This document shows, piece by piece, positions 7,087 to 14,574 of a DNA stretch of 25,431 nucleotides. The position numbers were made by a program, and so were the translations under genes. Numbering within the stretch: the first letter of the stretch is position 1; every line of letters begins with the position of its first letter. This stretch comes from JACMLD01 sp039915085. Its GTDB lineage: Bacteria > Bacteroidota > Bacteroidia > Chitinophagales > Chitinophagaceae. The stretch covers positions 1 to 25,431 of the forward strand of contig JBDSOC010000232.1 in assembly GCA_039915085.1 (NCBI GenBank), read 5' to 3'. Below the pieces are notes generated by a model. The model was not told the origin of the DNA. It was given only the letters and a program-made list of their open reading frames with translations, and made no database searches.

Positions 7087-8313
7087 TTATTCGGCCAGTA
7101 ATTTATTGATTGTTTCTTCGAATTCTTTTTTATATTGCAGGTAATGGTCACCGGTAGCAGGGCCGTTGAAACCTGTATCTAATTTACGCACCCTGCCTTT
7201 TTTATCAAGTATAGCAGACGATGGGAAAAATTTAATGGGGGTTAATTCAGGTAATGTTTTTTCTGTACGGAGTGAATCATTTACCGTAACACCTGTAATG
7301 AGCATGGGGTACTGTACATTAAAACGTTGTTGAAATTTTTTAAGTGTTTTTACAGAACGTTCCCTGTCGGTGCTGTATTCGTAAGCCAGTGACACAATTT
7401 CAATACCTTTTTGTTTGTTTCTATTATAATAATCACTCAGGAAAGCTGTCTCATCCATACAGTTAGGACACCAGCTGCCCATAAACTGCACTACCACCAC
7501 TTTATTTTTAAAACGTTCATCCTCTATAGATACCGGCTTGCCATCCAGGTCATTAAATTTAAAATGCAGTTTTTCTTCACCGGGGCGCAGGTACATTGCT
7601 GCATCATCTTCAGGTAAACTGGCAGTATCATTTTTTTCTGCATGCCATTCCTGTTTAAAAACTGCACCCGAATAAAACCATCCGTTGACGATAGTATTTT
7701 TATTATCAATTTTAGCTGTGAATAAAAAAGCATGGACCCCGTCAAAACAGGAAAGTTGCAAAGTATCATTACTGACAACACCTTCAAGATAGCGGTAATC
7801 ACCGGTAGGGTTAAGAAAAGTACCGGTCAGGTAATTGGCATGTTGCGTAAATTCTGCAACAGCAGGGTCAGAAGAATTTTTATTGATAAAGGCTGCCGCC
7901 CAGCGCCCGTGAATATTCCACCCGGCGTTACTGCCTGCCATAAAACGCTGGCCACCCAGGGTTGCAGTAAAGGGTATTATTTGTGTTTTAACCGCGCCGC
8001 CTTTTATCCAGTTGCCCGACAGGCCCATGCCGTATTTATCTCTTTTTATTTTGAACTGGGATTCAAATAAGGGCATTTGTACAATCAGCGAATCTCCTTT
8101 TACTTTTATATCAGTCACGCGTATCCGTTCGCTGGCATTGCGTATGTACCATACTGGTTTTCCTTTTTCTGTTGTCCACAAAAAATTAAATATAATGTTT
8201 TGGCCATCTGCGCGGTGCAACTGGGCCCGCCACCAGTTGCCAACAGGTGCTTCCTGGGCTTTTGCAGAGCAGGTGGCAAGTAAAAACAGGAAAGAACAGA
8301 TAAGTAATCTCAT
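7087..8313 (-). CDS. TlpA-family thiol:disulfide oxidoreductase, exported
   Basis: A 408-residue periplasmic protein. A signal peptide covers about residues 1-19 (LLICSFLFLLATCSAKA-Q). Residues 20-240 form a beta-rich N-terminal region without a family I can name (repeated GNW, GRW and GTFLNPTGDYRYLEG segments). Residues about 250-408 form a thioredoxin fold: VVVQFMGSWCPNCMDE contains the redox CxxC (WCPNC at 281-285), and TPIKFFPSSAILDKKGRV matches the strand with the usual cis-Pro/display region of TlpA/ResA proteins. Such proteins reduce or isomerise disulfides in exported proteins or cytochrome c apoproteins. Fusion of the thioredoxin domain to a large N-terminal domain is common in Bacteroidota, where the partner is usually unknown. 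It is a stand-alone gene with a start at the ATG complementary to 8311-8313. Confidence 0.88.
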   Translation of the reverse strand: MRLLICSFLFLLATCSAKAQEAPVGNWWRAQLHRADGQNIIFNFLWTTEKGKPVWYIRNASERIRVTDIKVKGDSLIVQMPLFESQFKIKRDKYGMGLSGNWIKGGAVKTQIIPFTATLGGQRFMAGSNAGWNIHGRWAAAFINKNSSDPAVAEFTQHANYLTGTFLNPTGDYRYLEGVVSNDTLQLSCFDGVHAFLFTAKIDNKNTIVNGWFYSGAVFKQEWHAEKNDTASLPEDDAAMYLRPGEEKLHFKFNDLDGKPVSIEDERFKNKVVVVQFMGSWCPNCMDETAFLSDYYNRNKQKGIEIVSLAYEYSTDRERSVKTLKKFQQRFNVQYPMLITGVTVNDSLRTEKTLPELTPIKFFPSSAILDKKGRVRKLDTGFNGPATGDHYLQYKKEFEETINKLLAE

Positions 8314-8448
8314 ATGTATAAAACAATATTTTGCAATGATAGTTCAAAAAATAAACGACTGACTGTCCCGCAGGTGACATTCCTGATTTTCATCAATATG
8401 CTTCTTTTACCAACATAATAACGAATAAAAAAAGAATAACTTGCCTGT

Positions 8449-8721
8449 ATGCTGCAGACTATTTCTATAATTGTTAAAGGAAAAGTGCAGGGCGTATATT
8501 ACCGGCAAACCACGCAGGAAAAAGCCACGGCACTTGGTATTACAGGTACTGCGCGCAACCTGCCTGACAGAACCGTAAAAATTACTGCCACGGGCACAAA
8601 ACCCCAACTGGATAAACTACTTGCCTGGTGCAGGCAGGGGCCCTCCCGTGCAGAAGTAAATAGTATTGAATGGAAGGAAGAGGAACTACGATCATTTCCT
8701 GATTTCAGGATTTTGAGATAA
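8449..8721 (+). CDS. acyP: Acylphosphatase
   Basis: A complete 90-residue acylphosphatase, which hydrolyses the carboxyl-phosphate bond of small acyl phosphates in the cytoplasm. The signature VKGKVQGVYYRQTTQEKA carries the phosphate-binding loop and the catalytic Arg (19). The catalytic Asn is N37 in TGTARNLPDRTVKI. The Arg-Asn separation of 18 matches the canonical Arg23/Asn41 pair. The usual DG after the Asn strand is DR here, a minor deviation. It is convergent with the threonine dehydrogenase gene. Confidence 0.93.
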   Translation: MLQTISIIVKGKVQGVYYRQTTQEKATALGITGTARNLPDRTVKITATGTKPQLDKLLAWCRQGPSRAEVNSIEWKEEELRSFPDFRILR

Positions 8722-8802
8722 TGTTTGATGTGGTGATGTAGTGATGTATGCCTGGTGTAAGGAAGGTGATTGCACGCACGCCGGCGTCTCAGCACTCATG
8801 CC

Positions 8803-9753
8803 TCAAAATTTACGGCTGAGGTTATCCAGCATTTCTTTTGTCATTTTATCCAAATCATATTCATTTTTCCAGCCCCAGTCATTGCGGGCCACCGTATCGT
8901 CAATGCTTTGCGGCCAGCTATTGGCAATGGCCTGGCGGTAATCTGGTTTGTAGGTGATGGTAAAATCAGGAATTTGTTCTTTGATAGCAGCTGCAATCTG
9001 TTTGGGAGAAAAGCTCATACCAGAAAGATTATAAGAAGTGCGGATGGATATCTTATCTGCCGGCGCTTCCATCAGTTCAATGGTTCCCCGTATGGCATCA
9101 GCGATGTACATCATGGGCAGGTAAGTATCTTCATTTAAAAAACATTCGTATGTTTTTTCTTCCAGGGCTTCATGAAAAATTTCTACCGCATAATCGGTAG
9201 TGCCACCCCCGGGCGCTGATTTATAGCTTATCAAACCAGGGTATCTTATACTTCTAACGTCTACTCCAAACCGGTTATGATAATATTTGCACCAGAACTC
9301 GCCTGCATATTTGCTGATGCCATATACGGTAGAAGGTTCGATAATGGTTTGCTGCGGGCAGTTTTGCTTTGGACTGGTTGGCCCGAATACGGCAATGGAA
9401 CTGGGCCAGTAAACTTTCCTGATTTTTTCTTCGCGTGCAATATCAAGTACATTCAGCAAGCCGGTCATATTCAGGTTCCAGGCAAGGTTGGGGTTTTTCT
9501 CACCGGTAGCAGAAAGAATTGCAGCCAACAGGTAAATTTGCGTAAAATTTTGCCGTATCACCTGCACATGCAGCATCTCCTTGTTCATTACATCCAGGCT
9601 TACATACGGGCCGGTTCCCTCCAGCAGGGGATTTTGTTCCCGCAAATCAGATGCTACCACACTGGCATTGCCATATATTTTGCGCAGTGCAAGTGTAAGC
9701 TCTACTCCTATCTGTCCGCTGGCGCCAATTACAAGTATTTTTTCTTTGATCAT
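8803..9753 (-). CDS. L-threonine 3-dehydrogenase, short-chain (SDR) type
   Basis: A 316-residue extended short-chain dehydrogenase. The NAD-binding loop GASGQIG is at 10-16. Ser118/119 (YWPSSIAVFG) and the catalytic Tyr144 and Lys148 (TVYGISKYAGE) are present. The overall pattern (SIAVFGPTSP, RYPGLISYKSAPGGGTTDYAVEIFHEAL, ECFLNEDTYLPMMYIADA, SWPQSIDD...DWGW) is that of the UDP-galactose-4-epimerase-like threonine dehydrogenases known from Bacteroidota such as Flavobacterium. It would oxidise L-threonine to 2-amino-3-ketobutyrate, the first step to glycine plus acetyl-CoA. The partner lyase (kbl) is not in the window. A TACATTTG promoter box lies upstream on the minus strand. Another sugar-nucleotide epimerase is possible but fits the motifs less well. 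Confidence 0.88.
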   Translation of the reverse strand: MIKEKILVIGASGQIGVELTLALRKIYGNASVVASDLREQNPLLEGTGPYVSLDVMNKEMLHVQVIRQNFTQIYLLAAILSATGEKNPNLAWNLNMTGLLNVLDIAREEKIRKVYWPSSIAVFGPTSPKQNCPQQTIIEPSTVYGISKYAGEFWCKYYHNRFGVDVRSIRYPGLISYKSAPGGGTTDYAVEIFHEALEEKTYECFLNEDTYLPMMYIADAIRGTIELMEAPADKISIRTSYNLSGMSFSPKQIAAAIKEQIPDFTITYKPDYRQAIANSWPQSIDDTVARNDWGWKNEYDLDKMTKEMLDNLSRKF

Positions 9754-9776
9754 TGTATTGTTTTAAAACAATTAAT

Positions 9777-9784
9777 CAAATGTA
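9777..9784 (-). promoter_or_regulatory. Bacteroidota -7 box (TACATTTG)
   Basis: Reads TACATTTG on the minus strand, an exact TAnnTTTG match 23 bases before the threonine dehydrogenase ATG. Confidence 0.5.
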
Positions 9785-9957
9785 GGGAGAAAACCAATGG
9801 ATTCATTTTTGACATTTGTTCAAAAAAAATCAGTTGTCCGATCCTGCAGCTTAATGTTTTATCCAGTTATTTTTAATATCTTCTGTTATTATCATGAACG
9901 GTTGTCTATTTAAATGGTTGTTGGGCGATATTGTTCCGGGTGAATCATCCGTAAATG

Positions 9958-9965
9958 TAAATTTG
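9958..9965 (+). promoter_or_regulatory. Bacteroidota -7 box (TAAATTTG)
   Basis: TAAATTTG lies 49 bases before the cupin ATG. A TTG at 9931-9933 is a possible -33 element with a slightly long spacer of 24. Confidence 0.45.
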
Positions 9966-10014
9966 TAATACGAGCCAGGCCTTCAATTAAGTACTATTCA
10001 ATTAAAAATATAAA

Positions 10015-10581
10015 ATGAAAAGAAATAAATTTATTCTTTCGGCACTTGCCATAGGGGTGTCTCCTTTAATGCTGAATGCTAAAAATAGAATCAATGCCAG
10101 CGGACCCGGTAAAGGATTCAAAATAAATGGGGGAGAAGGCAGGATACACGGGCATATTAAATTAAAAGGTGTTAACTCAAATATACTGGATGTAAAAGTA
10201 TCCGGCAGTGATACAGACGGCGGCTTTGCCCTGTTTGAACAAATATCCTTGACACAGGGCAGGGGAACACCGCTGCATATTCATCATTTACAGAACGAAG
10301 TTTTTTATGTGATAGAAGGAGCTTATTATTTTCAGGTGGGGGATGATAAATTTCACCTTGCCGCCGGTGACAGTATCTTTTTGCCCATGAAAGTTCCGCA
10401 TGCATGGACGCAGGTGTCAGAGAAAGGAAAAATGACAGTGCTCTTTCAGCCCGCGGGAAAAATGGAAAACTTTTTTCTTACGGTGGCTGCATTGGAAAAA
10501 GAACCGGCAAAAGAAGAAATGGCAAAGATTTTTGCTGATAATGAAATGCAGATAGTAGGGCCACCCCTGAAAGTTGATTAG
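10015..10581 (+). CDS. Exported cupin-domain protein
   Basis: A 188-residue protein with an N-terminal signal-like segment (KRNKFILSALAIGVSPLMLNA) and one cupin barrel at about 65-150. The first cupin motif is visible as TPLHIHHLQNEVFYVIEGAYYFQVG (two His, then Glu, as metal ligands). The second is GDSIFLPMKVPHAWTQV, with the third His in PHAW. A bound divalent metal is therefore likely. The chemistry is open: cupins include dioxygenases, isomerases and pure binding proteins. The signal segment has only one Arg (KRNK), so a Tat signal is not supported. The promoter box upstream and 116-base gap to kdsA suggest independent transcription. Confidence 0.85.
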   Translation: MKRNKFILSALAIGVSPLMLNAKNRINASGPGKGFKINGGEGRIHGHIKLKGVNSNILDVKVSGSDTDGGFALFEQISLTQGRGTPLHIHHLQNEVFYVIEGAYYFQVGDDKFHLAAGDSIFLPMKVPHAWTQVSEKGKMTVLFQPAGKMENFFLTVAALEKEPAKEEMAKIFADNEMQIVGPPLKVD

Positions 10582-10685
10582 GTAATAGCTGATTGTTTGA
10601 GTCGTGGCTATTGAAGCTGATCAGTTAAACGATGACGAAGAAACGGATCAACGGATCGCCCATTCAATGATTCAACTGATCAACT

Positions 10686-10693
10686 TATCTTTG
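10686..10693 (+). promoter_or_regulatory. Bacteroidota -7 box (TATCTTTG), nearly leaderless
   Basis: TATCTTTG ends 4 bases before the kdsA ATG at 10698, the same box and spacing as at 6595-6602. It indicates a transcript with almost no leader. Confidence 0.6.
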
Positions 10694-10697
10694 TGGC

Positions 10698-11522
10698 ATG
10701 GAAAAATTCTTACAGAATCTTTTTGCAGATCAGCAGTATGATGAGAAAAATTTTTTTCTGATAGCAGGTCCTTGTGTAGTGGAAAGCGAAGCGTTGGTAA
10801 TGGAGGTGGCGGATAAAGTATCAGGTATCTGTAAAAACCTGGGCATCCCTTATATTTTTAAAGCATCTTACCGCAAAGCAAACCGCACCAGCGCAGGCTC
10901 CTTTACGGGTATTGGAGATGAAACAGCAATGGCGCTTGTAAAAAAAACCGGTGAAAAATATAAATTACCTACTACCTCCGATATACATGCGCACGAAGAA
11001 GCCGCTATTGCTGCAAAATATATTGATGTGTTGCAGATACCCGCTTTTCTTTGCCGGCAAACAGATTTATTGATAGCTGCCGCCGCAACCGGTAAAATTG
11101 TTAATGTAAAAAAAGGACAATTCCTGAGCGGCCCTTCTATGAAATTTGCGGCAGATAAAATTCGCAAAGCAGGCAATGAAAAAGTAATACTTACTGAAAG
11201 GGGAAATACTTTCGGCTACCAGGACCTTGTGGTTGATTTCCGGAATATACCCTGGATGCAGGAACACAATGCGCCTGTAGTAATGGATGTAACACATTCA
11301 TTGCAGCAGCCCAATCAAACTTCTGGCATTACCGGGGGTAATCCGCAACTGATAGGAACAATTGCCAAAGCAGCTATTGCTACCGGCGCCAATGGGTTGT
11401 TTATTGAAACGCATCCCAACCCGGCAAAAGCATTAAGTGATGGCGCCAATATGCTTAAGCTGGATCTGCTGGAAGGACTGTTACAGCAACTGGTAAAATT
11501 GAGGAAGGCTATCGTAGAATAA
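10698..11522 (+). CDS. kdsA: 3-deoxy-8-phosphooctulonate synthase (KDO-8-P synthase), metal-dependent class
   Basis: A 274-residue DAHP/KDO8P synthase-fold enzyme that condenses phosphoenolpyruvate with arabinose 5-phosphate to KDO-8-phosphate, the precursor of the lipopolysaccharide inner-core sugar. Diagnostic segments are IPYIFKASYRKANRTSAGSF, LPTTSDIHAHEEA, LQIPAFLCRQTDLL, GKIVNVKKGQFLSGP and KVILTERGNTFGYQDLVVD. The N-terminal IAGPCVVESE has Cys26 where the metal-independent E. coli type has Asn. Together with the His of DVTHSLQ, Glu of FIETHPNP and Asp of LSDGAN, this makes the full Cys/His/Glu/Asp metal site of the class known from Aquifex. The length is typical. The start is fixed by the promoter box 4 bases upstream. 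No kdsB, kdsD or kdsC neighbour is present. Confidence 0.96.
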   Translation: MEKFLQNLFADQQYDEKNFFLIAGPCVVESEALVMEVADKVSGICKNLGIPYIFKASYRKANRTSAGSFTGIGDETAMALVKKTGEKYKLPTTSDIHAHEEAAIAAKYIDVLQIPAFLCRQTDLLIAAAATGKIVNVKKGQFLSGPSMKFAADKIRKAGNEKVILTERGNTFGYQDLVVDFRNIPWMQEHNAPVVMDVTHSLQQPNQTSGITGGNPQLIGTIAKAAIATGANGLFIETHPNPAKALSDGANMLKLDLLEGLLQQLVKLRKAIVE

Positions 11523-11525
11523 TAC

Positions 11526-11550
11526 AAAAAGCCCTGCTTTTCAGCAGAGC
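11526..11550 (-). terminator. Rho-independent terminator for the minus-strand regulator-like gene
   Basis: On the minus strand GCTCTGCT and AGCAGGGC form an 8-bp stem (one G-U pair) closed by a GAAA tetraloop and followed by TTTTT. It lies about 100 bases beyond the stop at 11650. On the plus strand CCCTGC (11532-11537) can instead pair with GCAGGG (11562-11567) ahead of TTTTTT (11572-11577), so the region may terminate kdsA as well. Confidence 0.7.
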
Positions 11551-11649
11551 CTTACTTGCAGGCAGGGAATATTTTTTGTGATTTCAAAGTCGGATTGTTT
11601 CCAGGGGTTGGGGAAGGATTTTAAAACGGGACCTCTTTATTAAGTTTTC

Positions 11650-12327
11650 TCATGCTGACTTGCCGCTCCATTCATTTCCTTGCTGGTTTTTCTGCAGCTT
11701 TATTTTAAGACGGTTAAAAAAACGTTCAGTAATAACAGCCACTATATTTTGAGCGAGTGATAAGTAAAAAGCATTGTCTTCCGTATTCATCACCTTATCT
11801 ACCATACAGCGGTAGGTGTTATCCATCGAATCAAAAAAAAGTCTTTCTTCACCCAGCTCCAGGTAAGTGTTCAGCAGGCTTTCGTCAAAGTCAGGAATGT
11901 GTTTTGCAATCCAGCTTTTTGGAACCATAATTTTAAGACGGTTTACACATGCCCCGCTGGTGCCGCTCAATATAAAACTGTCACTGGCGGCTGTTAAAAA
12001 AATAGAAGTAATTACTTTATCATCATAAGAAACAGCCTTGTGGTTAAGTGAAATTTTAAATTCTGTACCCGCCTGTATCTGGTTGATGTGCAGGGCCACA
12101 TAGTTGTCTTTGGCAACAGATAACTCCAGTTCAAAATCATCATTCAGTATGTAATTGGATACATAGGCGTAAAAACCGTTTTCAAATTCCAGTAACTTAT
12201 AATTACCGTTTGCGTATTTGTCCTTAAAGGAGATTTTTTTGCCAAAATGATGACTGGTTACTGATTCCACAAAATCCGGGATCTTCGTTTCATCAAATCT
12301 GAAATTATTAAATCCGAGCTTGATCAT
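11650..12327 (-). CDS. AraC-regulator-like protein lacking the DNA-binding domain
   Basis: A 225-residue protein that aligns by eye with the N-terminal 210 residues of the AraC-type regulator encoded just upstream. The clearest match is LKIMVPKSWIAKHIPDF...LLNTYLELGEERLFFDSMDNTY followed by ITERFFNRLKIKLQ, against LNILLDNQWLAHYLGVD...LLHKYLSLKASRITVEPLDMEY and IERFFMRMAVKME. The protein then stops with a short hydrophilic tail (KNQQGNEWSGKSA) and has no helix-turn-helix. Only 127 bases separate its stop from the kdsA stop, and they hold a terminator, so no detached DNA-binding part is left. It may bind the same ligand or heterodimerise with the full-length regulator, or be a decaying paralogue. 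The intact 225-codon frame argues for function. No signal peptide or membrane segment is seen. Confidence 0.8.
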   Translation of the reverse strand: MIKLGFNNFRFDETKIPDFVESVTSHHFGKKISFKDKYANGNYKLLEFENGFYAYVSNYILNDDFELELSVAKDNYVALHINQIQAGTEFKISLNHKAVSYDDKVITSIFLTAASDSFILSGTSGACVNRLKIMVPKSWIAKHIPDFDESLLNTYLELGEERLFFDSMDNTYRCMVDKVMNTEDNAFYLSLAQNIVAVITERFFNRLKIKLQKNQQGNEWSGKSA

Positions 12328-12517
12328 ATTTTCTAAAAACTTAAGTGTAAATGCTTATATATGTCTTTTAATTACAGCCGTCTATCTATGACGGGCAATA
12401 ATCCCCAATGGTACGCAGGGAATGCCAGATATTATACCCGCAAAAGACAATTGATTAGCTGGAGAAGGTTTTATTGATGAATTTGCTGTAATAGCAACCT
12501 GCCAAATTATTTTAAAT

Positions 12518-12637
12518 GTTGAATATAAATTTTGAATGCTTTCCCGGCAAATTGCTTTAAAGTGTGGGAATTCAATATGGAATGAAGGACTTAGCCCCGA
12601 CATTTAAAATGTATAATTCAAAATTTATAATTTCAAC
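12518..12637. repeat. Imperfect AT-rich inverted repeat between the two paralogues
   Basis: GTTGAATATAAATTTTGAAT (12518-12537) is the reverse complement of 12616-12637 except for a 2-base insertion. 14 bases (TATAAATTTTGAAT) match perfectly. The right arm overlaps the stop codon of the AraC gene. The 297-base gap between the two regulator genes holds no convincing gene. Confidence 0.5.
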
Positions 12638-13614
12638 TCACTGGGCAGCATTCCAAATTCTTTGCGGAAAGCAATGCTGAAATTACCGAGATTGGTATAG
12701 CCCAACTCAATGGCTACCTGTTTAATGGAATATTTATTGGTTTCCAGTACGTCCCGGGCGGCACGCATCCTGGCTTTTTGAAAATATTGGTAAATAGGAA
12801 TTCCGTATACTGTTTTAAAATTATTTTTAAGTTTGGTTTCACTTATGTTAACCATTTTAGCCAGCTCCGGGATAAATGGGGCAGGACTAAACACATCCCT
12901 GGTAATCACCGCTTCTATTTCCATGACCCTGTTAATATCTTCACGCGATAGTTTTATGTCAAGGTTGCCTGTTTCCATTTTAACAGCCATGCGCATAAAA
13001 AAACGTTCTATCAGCAGCATGATCCTGTTTTGAATGGCTATTTGTTTAAATTGGCCATCGCCATTAACATGGTCAATCACATCCTGGATAAGCTTTTTAT
13101 ATTCCATGTCCAACGGCTCAACCGTGATACGCGAGGCCTTTAAGGAAAGATATTTGTGTAACAAACCACTTTTTGAATCTACACCAAGGTAATGCGCCAG
13201 CCATTGATTATCCAGCAATATATTAAGACCTTTCGCGCCGGTTCCGGCGGTTAGTTCATAATTGGCATCGAACAAAGAACTGGTAAGTAAGGCAGTAGAA
13301 AAAGCGGTATTCTTTACCTGGTAACGATCATTGTCAATATCTACATTTACATCGCCTTTTGCCGTTATTTCTGTGAACCAGAGGGTGTAAAATTCTTCGT
13401 TTATTTTTTTTCTTTTAAAGCGATAATTATCCGTGAAAGTATAATCAAATGCCATGACCTGTAAGTCGCCGGATATATTAATTATTTGTGCAAAACCTAT
13501 GGCCACATGCGGTGGAAATTGCAGCCTGTCTTCTTGTAAAGTTACACCCAATGCTGTAGCAAGGGCTTGTAAAAGGTCTTTGTAATTAATATGGTCATAC
13601 TCAAAAACAAACAT
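12625..13614 (-). CDS. AraC-family transcriptional regulator
   Basis: A 329-residue regulator. Residues 1-215 form a ligand- or dimerisation-type domain not assignable to a named effector family. Residues about 230-329 are the double helix-turn-helix AraC DNA-binding domain. Helix-turn-helix 1 is visible as FIPELAKMVNISETKLKNNFKTVYG. The linker and second half follow as YQYFQKARMRAARDVLETNKYSIKQVAIELGYTNLGNFSIAFRKEFGMLPSEL, which includes the family signature (IELGYxxxxxFSxAFRKxFGxxPSE). It is predicted to be a one-component cytoplasmic regulator. Target and inducer are unknown; the nearest minus-strand gene is its domain-truncated paralogue, which is a candidate target or partner. Confidence 0.92.
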   Translation of the reverse strand: MFVFEYDHINYKDLLQALATALGVTLQEDRLQFPPHVAIGFAQIINISGDLQVMAFDYTFTDNYRFKRKKINEEFYTLWFTEITAKGDVNVDIDNDRYQVKNTAFSTALLTSSLFDANYELTAGTGAKGLNILLDNQWLAHYLGVDSKSGLLHKYLSLKASRITVEPLDMEYKKLIQDVIDHVNGDGQFKQIAIQNRIMLLIERFFMRMAVKMETGNLDIKLSREDINRVMEIEAVITRDVFSPAPFIPELAKMVNISETKLKNNFKTVYGIPIYQYFQKARMRAARDVLETNKYSIKQVAIELGYTNLGNFSIAFRKEFGMLPSELKL

Positions 13615-13691
13615 CCGCAGTTAATTGAGGAAGTGAAGATTGATCAGGGCCTTAACATTAATAAATAATAATACAAACAAAAGCTGTTCAA

Positions 13692-13913
13692 TCAACGGTA
13701 CCGGAGCGGATTGCGTCTTGCCGAAAGGATATAGTTTTTAATATTCATCCAGAAGGCTACAAAGAGGTAAATAATAACAGGAGAACCCATTGTAAGAAAC
13801 GATATATAGATAAAATATTTACGAATGGTGGCAGAAGCGATGCCCATTTTATCGCCAATATAGGAACACACACCAAATAACTGCCACTCCACAAATTGCT
13901 TAAAACGTTTCAT
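13692..13913 (-). CDS. PspC-domain small membrane protein
   Basis: A 73-residue protein with the PspC (phage shock protein C) pattern. An amphipathic N-terminus with GVCSYIGDKMGIASATIRKYFIYISFL is followed by one long hydrophobic segment (about 39-57, MGSPVIIYLFVAFW) and a basic tail. In this family the first part corresponds to the G(V)CxGIAxYxxxxxxxVR signature. It sits in the inner membrane; stand-alone PspC proteins in Bacteroidota are usually linked to envelope stress, by analogy only. It lies 77 bases upstream of the AraC gene in the same direction, so cotranscription is possible. On its other side is the 149-bp repeat array. Confidence 0.78.
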   Translation of the reverse strand: MKRFKQFVEWQLFGVCSYIGDKMGIASATIRKYFIYISFLTMGSPVIIYLFVAFWMNIKNYILSARRNPLRYR

Positions 13914-13981
13914 GAATGCTAATATAAATCAAAATTGCAATAGATCCTACAGGAACCCGTGTATGGGTCAGGCGTGAGACG

Positions 13982-14416
13982 TGAAACTTCACAGGTCTCT
14001 GTTACCTCCGTGAATAACCTCTCCTTTCTCTGTGGTAAAAAGAAAGCCGTGGGTCATCAGACCCCATCTTCGCGTACATTTTCTTAGCCTCTCTGCTTGA
14101 AATTTTTCGCTTCCTGCAGTCCTCAACGCATGAAACTTCACAAGTCTTTGTTACTTCCGTGAATAAACTCTCCTTTCTCTATAGTAAAAAGAAAGCCGTG
14201 GGTCATCAGACTACGTCTTCGCGTGCATTTTCTTAGCCTCTTTGCATAAAACTTCCCGCTGCCTACAGCCTTTACCGTGTATAACTTCAGAGGTCTCCGT
14301 TACCCTCCGTTAATAACCTCACCTTTCTCTGTGGTAAAAAGAAAGCCGTGGGTAGCCAGACCGCATCTTCGCGTGCATGTTCTTAGCCTCTTTGCGTGAA
14401 ACTTCCCGCTGCCTGC
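13982..14416. repeat. Three tandem copies of a 149-bp unit
   Basis: Copies start at about 13982, 14131 and 14280, exactly 149 bases apart. The third copy loses similarity near 14416. Best-conserved blocks are CCTTTCTCT, GTAAAAAGAAAGCCGTGGGT, CATTTTCTTAGCCTCT and ACTTCCCGCTGCCT. Copies differ by scattered substitutions with almost no length change. GTGAAACTTC occurs near the start and again near +116 of a unit, hinting at an older internal duplication. Base composition is richer in G+C than ordinary intergenic DNA here, and no long frame runs through it. GGGTC-ATCA-GACCC in copy 1 can form a small hairpin, but this is not kept in copy 3. Its place between a PspC gene and acnA, on the upstream side of both, would allow a regulatory role, but nothing shows one. 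Confidence 0.92.
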
Positions 14417-14468
14417 AATTGGTGCCACTTTAAACACAGAAAGGTTTTATTCCCAACCCTTTTTTTGG

Positions 14469-14476
14469 TAAATTTG
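14469..14476 (+). promoter_or_regulatory. Bacteroidota -7 box (TAAATTTG) upstream of acnA
   Basis: TAAATTTG fits TAnnTTTG and lies 98 bases before the aconitase ATG, just after the 149-bp repeat array. It would give a leader of roughly 90 bases. Confidence 0.45.
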
Positions 14477-14574
14477 CATCACTTTAAACGGCTATTGCAG
14501 GTTGCCCTGACTGAATGGCTACACCCTTTTCAAATAAGCCTGCAAACCGTTGCTAACATCTAAAATACATTATA

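Noticed and set aside
7087..7145. Lipoprotein reading of the TlpA-type protein (LATC in the signal segment) and a functional pairing with the convergent reductase
   Set aside because: Thr before Cys is a poor lipobox and AKA-Q is a better cleavage site. Convergent position alone does not support pairing.
8723..8752. GTGATGT micro-repeats after acylphosphatase
   Set aside because: Only two or three short imperfect copies; could easily arise by chance.
12382..12603. 73-codon minus-strand frame between the two AraC-type genes
   Set aside because: No recognisable features and an unnatural composition. The region contains an AT-rich inverted repeat and is better read as intergenic.
13982..14416. 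CRISPR array or attachment sites
   Set aside because: Three 149-bp units without the short repeat/unique spacer structure; no cas, integrase or tRNA nearby.
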